In this document: positions 58,779-64,000 of the stretch, piece by piece | Position numbering within the stretch: position 1 is the stretch's first letter | Layout: each line of letters opens with the position of its first letter | From: Turneriella sp. | GTDB taxonomy: Bacteria; Spirochaetota; Leptospiria; Turneriellales; Turneriellaceae | NCBI GenBank assembly: GCA_019186965.1 | Contig: JABARV010000005.1 | Coordinates: forward strand, 1-64,000 | Direction: 5' to 3' | DNA: 64,000 nt | Position numbers and translations under genes: made by a program | The notes under the pieces: generated by a model | What the model was told of the DNA's origin: nothing | The model's input: the letters and a program-made list of their open reading frames with translations, nothing else | Databases searched by the model: none

Positions 58779-59288
58779 TTGTCTGAAAAAAGTAGAATCC
58801 AAAATACCATCCGGTTGTTTGCCGTTATTTTCTCCACGTTATGCGTTGCATGGCTTCTTGTAAAAACGACACAAATTGTGGGGATTGATTTCGTACGCGT
58901 AAAGAACGAATCGATGCTTCCCTACCTTAAACCCGACGACCTACTTGTTATTTTAAAAACATCGCCATGCATACAAATTCCGTTTACACAAAAAAAGATT
59001 TTTTGTACTCCCTGTGATACCGGCCATGCGTACGTTTTCCAAAATCCACTACACAACGGGCTTTACCTTGTGAAGTTTGCCGTTAAAAAGCCGCACTTTA
59101 CAAGAGACATAATCTGGTTTACGCACCAATCCAAAAATTCGTCCGCTTCTTTCGATGCAAATGTTTCGTGTTTTTTTGAAGGTTCAAATACCGAGCACTC
59201 GATTGATTCGCGCCATTTTGGAGCAATTAGCCTCCAAAAAATTGTAGGGAAAGTAATTTACCCAACTGTAAAAATACCGCATGATTGA
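58779..59288 (+). CDS. lepB: Signal peptidase I (S26)
   Basis: 169 aa, near the minimum for this family. One N-terminal membrane helix (about 11-28), the catalytic Ser45 (VKNESMLPYLKPDDLL) and Lys99 (LYLVKFAVK), and the C-terminal box G-S-N-T-E-H-S-I-D-S-R-H-F-G close to the canonical GDN-xxSxDSRxFG. Processes exported proteins. TTG start at 58779. It overlaps the next gene by 8 bp, so translation is coupled to the penicillin-binding protein. Confidence 0.9.
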   Translation: MSEKSRIQNTIRLFAVIFSTLCVAWLLVKTTQIVGIDFVRVKNESMLPYLKPDDLLVILKTSPCIQIPFTQKKIFCTPCDTGHAYVFQNPLHNGLYLVKFAVKKPHFTRDIIWFTHQSKNSSASFDANVSCFFEGSNTEHSIDSRHFGAISLQKIVGKVIYPTVKIPHD

Positions 59289-61158
59289 CGCAAAACACAA
59301 CCACAGCCAAACACTCTTTTCGTTACGTTACAAAATTATCCTTGTTTTTTTACTTTTTATATTTTTTATTATGGCGTACCGCGCAGTTGAACTTGCGCTT
59401 GCCTCACCACTTCCCCCTTCGGTTATTGGAGATGCCCCAAAAGTGCGGCGCGGGGTCATTTTCGATGCACGCGGCCACGAGCTTGCCATATCACGCGATA
59501 CGGTTTCGGTTGGGATAAAACCACTTGAAGCGCGGTTACAACTTGAAGGTGTCGATGTTCTTGCGCGGGTTACCGGAGTTCCCAAAACAGAAATTTTACA
59601 GAAGATTAAGTCGAGTGAAAAGTTTTTTTACCTACGCCGAAAAATGCCAATCGAGGAAGCTGCATCGCTTAGGAAGCTCGACATGGCTGGGCTTGTTCTA
59701 CAAACCGAACCCGACCGCTACTACCCCAACGGAAACCTTGCTTCGCAAATTCTTGGGTTTACCGGAGTTGACGGCGAGGGGCTTTCGGGAATTGAATTTG
59801 GCCAAAATAGCATCCTTGCACAACCCCGCGCCAAAACGCCTACTTCGGGTATAAGTAACCAAGACTTCATTGGGCAAAACATCCATTTAACGATCAATTC
59901 ATTTGTGCAGCACCAGTTAGAAAAAACCCTTGCAAGGGGACTTACCGAAAGCGTGTCAAAACACGCAATGGGAGTTATTTTGGAAACTCCAACGGGAAAG
60001 GTGCTCGCGATGTCGTCGCAACCCGACTTTGACCCCAATAATCCTACAAAGGCAGCCGAAGGTACGCGTAAAAACCTTCCGATTAGTTTCCAGTACGAAC
60101 CCGGTTCTACATTCAAAGTTTTCACGATGGCTGCGCTTTTACGCGAAAACATGCTCGACGACAAACACGAGTATTTTTGCCCCGGATATTTTGAGTACAA
60201 AGGAACTCGTATAAGTTGCACGCATAAACACGGCAAAGAGACTTTTACCGACGTGATGAAAAATTCGTGTAACTACGGGGTTATTACCGCATCGTGGCAG
60301 TTACCTGTACTTAAACTCTACGAAAATTTAAAAGCGTTCGGTATTGGATCCACAACCGAAATAGCGCTTCCCGGCGAAGCCAAAGGACATTTACCCAGTC
60401 CAAAGGATTGGGATTACTTTTTAAAAATGTCTATTCCCATTGGGCATGGGGTAAGCGTTACCCCTTTACAACTCGCTGTCGCTGCAAATGCCATTGGTAA
60501 CGACGGTAATTTTATGCCACCGATGCTCATCGACCACATTACCGATTCCCAAGGGAATGTGGTTGAACGCTTTTCTCCCAAAGCTAAGTACCGCGTGGCA
60601 AGTCTTGAAAACAGCCGCAAAATCCGTGCGACGCTACGCGAAGTGGTTAAAAGTGGAACTGGTACAGGGGCAGATTTAGGGCTTAAAGAATTCGACGTTT
60701 GTGGCAAAACAGGTACCTCGATTAAATCGGACAAGCGCGGCTATACAGATAAATACCAAGCGTCCTTCGTTGGTTTTTTTCCGTGCGATAAACCCGAAAT
60801 CACGATACTACTCATGTTCGACGAGCCCAGGGGAGAATACCACCAAGGAGCAACCGTCGCCGCACCCGCGTTCCGGCGTATTTTGCGCGAGATTATCCCT
60901 GCAATCCACGTAGGAGAACTGCGGCAAGTACGTGCGCTCCCCACTGCTCAGTACCGCTCAATTTCTACAGAAAAATCGCAAATGCCCGATTTTCAAGGAT
61001 TTAGTAAGAAAGAACTCCTTTTTCAAGTCCTTTCCAAGTTTCCGGGAGACCATAAATTTGAAGGTTCTGGCTATGTTGTTTCACAAAACCCTAAAGCCGG
61101 AGCAGCGATAACTCCGCCTTATAGCTTTAGTTTTAGGTTAAGTTTTCCCGATGAATAA
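59281..61158 (+). CDS. Class B penicillin-binding protein with PASTA end
   Basis: 625 aa, FtsI/PBP2-like. One N-terminal membrane helix (about 17-36), pedestal domain (RRGVIFDARGHELA), transpeptidase motifs S-T-F-K (GSTFKVF), S-C-N (KNSCNYG) and K-T-G (CGKTGTSI), then a single C-terminal PASTA domain (MPDFQGFSKKELLFQVLSKF, YVVSQNPKAG). It would cross-link septal or other new peptidoglycan. A cell-division partner (ftsL, mraW) is not near. It sits within the type II secretion region. Confidence 0.93.
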   Translation: MIDAKHNHSQTLFSLRYKIILVFLLFIFFIMAYRAVELALASPLPPSVIGDAPKVRRGVIFDARGHELAISRDTVSVGIKPLEARLQLEGVDVLARVTGVPKTEILQKIKSSEKFFYLRRKMPIEEAASLRKLDMAGLVLQTEPDRYYPNGNLASQILGFTGVDGEGLSGIEFGQNSILAQPRAKTPTSGISNQDFIGQNIHLTINSFVQHQLEKTLARGLTESVSKHAMGVILETPTGKVLAMSSQPDFDPNNPTKAAEGTRKNLPISFQYEPGSTFKVFTMAALLRENMLDDKHEYFCPGYFEYKGTRISCTHKHGKETFTDVMKNSCNYGVITASWQLPVLKLYENLKAFGIGSTTEIALPGEAKGHLPSPKDWDYFLKMSIPIGHGVSVTPLQLAVAANAIGNDGNFMPPMLIDHITDSQGNVVERFSPKAKYRVASLENSRKIRATLREVVKSGTGTGADLGLKEFDVCGKTGTSIKSDKRGYTDKYQASFVGFFPCDKPEITILLMFDEPRGEYHQGATVAAPAFRRILREIIPAIHVGELRQVRALPTAQYRSISTEKSQMPDFQGFSKKELLFQVLSKFPGDHKFEGSGYVVSQNPKAGAAITPPYSFSFRLSFPDE

Positions 61159-61192
61159 CTAAGAGCTTGTAGCTTTATCGCAAAATCCTTGT

Positions 61193-63154
61193 ATGACGGC
61201 ACAAAAGCCTTACTCTGTGTTAACTCGAATGCTAAATTGGTCAAAGAAACGCGTGCACTACGCGATGCTCGCAATAATTATTTTTAGTAGTGCGGTTATC
61301 GTAGCGCAAGACGCCGAACTCGCTCCTCCCAAGCCTCCTACGCATAGCGACGAGAAACCCAAAACAACCAGCCCTGACGATGCACAAATAGAGAAATTAG
61401 CGACCGAAAGTGAAGCGGTTGAAAACGATGAAAAACCGCAAAAGAAAAAAAAGGGCAAAAAAAATCAAGTAACAGAAAGCAAGCAAAAAGAGAAGGCACC
61501 CCCTACTTTCCGTCCTGATTTTCGCGACCAAGAAATACAAGACGTTCTTAAAATTTTCTCGAAAATTATCGGAAAAAACATAATTGCGGACGAAAAAGTC
61601 AAAGGTAAAATTACCGTTATTTCTCCGTACAAAATTCCACGTTCGCTCGCATACCCGTACCTCTATTCAATGCTCGCGATTAAAGGTTTTGGTATTGTCG
61701 AAGAAAACGAAAACCTTATCCGCGTGGTCGCCCTTAAAGACGCGCTTGCGGGAAGTGTCCTCATTTTCTTAGGGCGCGACGAAATAAAAGAAAAAGAAGT
61801 AAAAAGCGATCTTCCGGTAACGCAAATTCTTCCCGTATACGGGAGTAAACCATCAAAACTTTCAGCAATTCTTAAAAGGCTAACCAGCGCAAATACCGAA
61901 CTTGTCGATTACGACGACATCAACATGCTTATTATTAGCGGAAGTCTTTTTGAAGTAAACCGCCTCATCCGTATCGCAAACCTTATCGATCTTATGCCCG
62001 AGAAAAAAGAATGCGATACAACTAAAGATCCTGACTGCGGCGTTATCCGGCAAGACGGTAACGTACACGTGTACCGCCTGGAAAATATGCAAGCAGAGAA
62101 CGTGGAAGCAACGCTTAAAAAAATCCAGCTTCCCGTAGAACCCCTGCGCTCTGCCCCCGCCTCCACTTCTGCAGCAGGGGGCAATCCACCGCCTGCTGTC
62201 ACACAGGCAAATGTACAAAAAAGACCCATCGACGTTGTAGCGCACAAAGAAACCAACAGCATTATTTTTGTCGGTACAAACGACGAGTTCGAGCTTGTAC
62301 GTAGCCTCATTAAACGTATCGATTTGCAGCGCCAACAGGTGTTACTCGAAGTCTTAATTGTCGAAGTGGGTGTCGACAACACAAACGAATTTGGTATTGA
62401 CTGGCTTGTTGGTAAAGGATACAACGCCCAATTTAACAGCACCAAAATTGCCGCAACCTCGGGTTACATTGCGCAAGACGGAACCGTAAAAACCTCGGGA
62501 TTAAGTTCGCTTCCCGGGTTTACTTTATCTTTTACCGATAAATCTATTTCTGGGTTAATGGGCATTTTAAACGCACACGTTGGGCGCTCCAATTTTATGG
62601 TCGTCTCTGCGCCGCAAATTTTGACATTAGATAACCAAGAAGCGGAAATCAATGTCGGTGAAGATAGGCCAGTCCAGGTAAATACAATTTCGTCGGCTGT
62701 TACTGCAACGGGGCTTAGCCAATCGAAAAGTTTTGAATACCGTCCGGTTGGGGTTAAACTCAAATTTACCCCACAGGTAAATAAAAACCGTATGGTGACA
62801 CTCAACCTATACCAAGAAGTAAAAAGCATTACAAGCACCGATTCCAATTCTGGAAACCCCATCATTGGAAAAAAAGACATCAAAACATTCGTGCGCGTGC
62901 AAGACGGCCAAACAATCGTTATAGGTGGACTTGTCAGTAGCGACCGCCGCACAGAAATGAAAAAAGTTCCTATTTTAGGAGATCTTCCACTTTTGGGGTA
63001 TATTTTTAAACGCACTGGCACCACTAAAAAACGCAGTAACTTACTTGTCTTTATCACCCCCCACGTTCTTACAAACCGCGCTTTAGCAGACAAGGTAACC
63101 GAAGATTTACGCGAAGACCAAATCAAAGAACTTAAGCGCAGCCAAGTGGAATAG
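61193..63154 (+). CDS. gspD: Type II secretion secretin GspD
   Basis: 653 aa. Signal segment (about 18-40), a Lys/Glu/Pro-rich stretch, then N0 (DQEIQDVLKIFSKIIGKNI), N1 (TQILPVYGSKPSKLSAILKRL), an N2-like part with a Pro/Ala/Gly loop (about 325-345), N3 and the secretin domain from about 385 (VLLEVLIVEVGVDNTNEFGI) with VSAPQILTLDNQEAEI, RPVGVKLKFTPQV, VRVQDGQTIVIGGLV and PLLGYIFKRTGTTKKRSNLLV. Forms the outer-membrane pore. The sequence has no C-terminal S-domain for a pilotin, being short after the secretin part. Gene lies 34 bp after the PBP gene, 43 bp before gspE. Confidence 0.95.
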   Translation: MTAQKPYSVLTRMLNWSKKRVHYAMLAIIIFSSAVIVAQDAELAPPKPPTHSDEKPKTTSPDDAQIEKLATESEAVENDEKPQKKKKGKKNQVTESKQKEKAPPTFRPDFRDQEIQDVLKIFSKIIGKNIIADEKVKGKITVISPYKIPRSLAYPYLYSMLAIKGFGIVEENENLIRVVALKDALAGSVLIFLGRDEIKEKEVKSDLPVTQILPVYGSKPSKLSAILKRLTSANTELVDYDDINMLIISGSLFEVNRLIRIANLIDLMPEKKECDTTKDPDCGVIRQDGNVHVYRLENMQAENVEATLKKIQLPVEPLRSAPASTSAAGGNPPPAVTQANVQKRPIDVVAHKETNSIIFVGTNDEFELVRSLIKRIDLQRQQVLLEVLIVEVGVDNTNEFGIDWLVGKGYNAQFNSTKIAATSGYIAQDGTVKTSGLSSLPGFTLSFTDKSISGLMGILNAHVGRSNFMVVSAPQILTLDNQEAEINVGEDRPVQVNTISSAVTATGLSQSKSFEYRPVGVKLKFTPQVNKNRMVTLNLYQEVKSITSTDSNSGNPIIGKKDIKTFVRVQDGQTIVIGGLVSSDRRTEMKKVPILGDLPLLGYIFKRTGTTKKRSNLLVFITPHVLTNRALADKVTEDLREDQIKELKRSQVE

Positions 63155-63197
63155 TGTACGGGGAGATTAAAGAGCGGCAAATACAGGCTCCTTTAAT

Positions 63198-64000
63198 ATG
63201 CGAAAGTTTGGCGAAATTCTCCTCGACGCAGGCTTAATCGAAGAAGCCGAGCTTAAAAAAGCGCTTTCGCTCCAGCGTAAATCTTCTCTAAAAATTGGGC
63301 AAATTCTCGTCAAAAAAGGACTTATTTCCGAAGACGACGCGCTTAAAGCGCTTTCGCAACAGTACGAAATTGAGTACATTGAAAAACTCGAACCGTCTGG
63401 AATTGAAGCGCTTGTTGAAAAAGTTCCTCTTAAGTTTGTACAAAAATACCGTGTAGCTCCGTATTACGTAAAAGACAGAGAAATAAAAATTGCGCTAAGC
63501 GACCCCTCGCTTTTACATCCCTTGGATGAATTCCGTTTGCTTTTTATTGGGTACGATGTAATTCCTGTACTTACGCGTGAAAGTGAAATTTTACGCATTA
63601 TCCATAACGTCTATGAGGCAAAATCACGTGCGGAAGATTCATCTATAGAAATGGGGGACGGGCTTGAAATTTTGGACGACATCCAAGATTTACAAGACTC
63701 TTCTGAACTTGCAAACCAAGCGCCAATTATTAAACTTGTAAATATGGTTCTCTCGAATGCGGTCAACGAAAAGGCATCCGATATCCACTTTGAACCGCAC
63801 GAAAATAAATTTACCATCCGTTTTCGTATCGACGGTATTTTACACGAGATGATGTCCCCCCCTAAATCTATACAAAACGGCGTTATCTCGCGCGTCAAAA
63901 TTATGGCAAATTTGAACATTGCCGAAAACAGGCTTCCGCAAGACGGGCGTATTCGCGTGCGCTTTGGCGGAAACGATATCGACATCCGCGTTTCGTCTTT
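63198..64000 (+). CDS. gspE: Type II secretion ATPase GspE, 5' part
   Basis: The first 267 codons; the gene continues beyond the right edge. Residues 1-150 are an N-terminal MshEN/T2SSE-N domain (MRKFGEILLDAGLIEEAELK; DDALKALSQQYEIEYI), then the ATPase N2 part (IIKLVNMVLSNAVNEKASDIHFEP; IRFRIDGILHEM; ENRLPQDGRI). Walker A lies outside the window. It drives pseudopilus assembly. ATG 63198 has no Shine-Dalgarno sequence. Follows gspD after 43 bp. Confidence 0.95.
   Translation, partial: MRKFGEILLDAGLIEEAELKKALSLQRKSSLKIGQILVKKGLISEDDALKALSQQYEIEYIEKLEPSGIEALVEKVPLKFVQKYRVAPYYVKDREIKIALSDPSLLHPLDEFRLLFIGYDVIPVLTRESEILRIIHNVYEAKSRAEDSSIEMGDGLEILDDIQDLQDSSELANQAPIIKLVNMVLSNAVNEKASDIHFEPHENKFTIRFRIDGILHEMMSPPKSIQNGVISRVKIMANLNIAENRLPQDGRIRVRFGGNDIDIRVSS

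Noticed and set aside
1-64000. CRISPR arrays, tRNA or rRNA genes, prophage, insertion sequences with transposase
   Set aside because: I found no regular direct-repeat array, no cloverleaf or rRNA signature and no transposase or integrase motif on either strand.

Overview
The window looks like chromosomal DNA of a spirochaete. The best marker is a full-length P83/100-family protein (39796-41358). A UPF0164/PorV-type outer-membrane protein, several further beta-barrels, a TonB-receptor-like protein, many lipoprotein signals and a type II secretion locus show a diderm envelope. I cannot fix the order from sequence alone: P83/100 suggests Treponema/Borrelia-like relatives, while the seven-helix sensor domain and secretin locus recall Leptospirales-like lineages. 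There is no rRNA, tRNA, CRISPR array, prophage or recognisable transposase.

Layout. 1-1708: start of a minus-strand gene, a regulatory gap, then two lipoproteins. 1705-4191 (minus): cytosolic histidine kinase and a TPR protein. 4286-6697 (plus): pgk and a class I aminotransferase. 6709-10416 (minus): membrane TPR protein, efp, tatC and a nitronate-monooxygenase-like enzyme. 10659-11243 (plus): an unrecognised protein, perhaps a double ribbon-helix-helix regulator. 11250-19080 (minus): a tightly packed run with a 118-aa protein, a FlgD-Ig lipoprotein, a UPF0164 barrel, folP, cdaA (c-di-AMP), ybbR, pdxJ, ubiD, a 59-aa gene and engB. 19128-24970 (minus): fadH, dnaX and PBP1A. 25049-25801: an orphan HPt protein and a damaged intergenic region with a 179-bp inverted-repeat element. 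26218-33107 (minus): rlmM, a hydrolase, then a TetR-controlled envelope-export operon (ABC ATPase, LolE/MacB permease, LolA-like carrier, barrel). 33156-35884 (minus): App1-like phosphatase, Pit phosphate transporter and its DUF47 partner. 35972-37942 (plus): hisB-hisH-hisA. 37920-39607 (minus): unknown protein and a histone-deacetylase-type enzyme. 39796-46624 (plus): P83/100, a PlsC-GpsA fusion, two membrane-anchored proteins, an orphan seven-helix sensor domain and a HAD phosphatase. 46628-52233 (minus): rimK-like ligase, compact UvrD-like helicase, TPR protein and TonB-receptor-like barrel. 52332-58128: envelope proteins, a STAS-like protein, a sirtuin and a second aminotransferase. 58225-64000 (plus): GspC-like protein, signal peptidase, PASTA penicillin-binding protein, secretin GspD and the first part of GspE.

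How it fits together. Most genes concern building and regulating the envelope: lipoprotein and lipid export, peptidoglycan synthesis (two PBPs), phospholipid precursor synthesis (PlsC-GpsA), Tat and type II export, phosphate uptake and c-di-AMP signalling. Metabolic genes (pgk, his, folP, pdxJ, fadH) are interspersed. Genes are dense and converging genes often overlap at their stops.

The least expected signals are non-coding. Two loci 10.5 kb apart share an almost identical promoter with an AGAAAA-N8-TTTTCT dyad, each with tandem palindromes upstream. Several start codons sit 5-8 nt after a -10-like hexamer, which suggests frequent leaderless mRNAs. A 27-bp palindrome lies at the tetR start. 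A 16-codon basic ORF sits between two divergent promoters.
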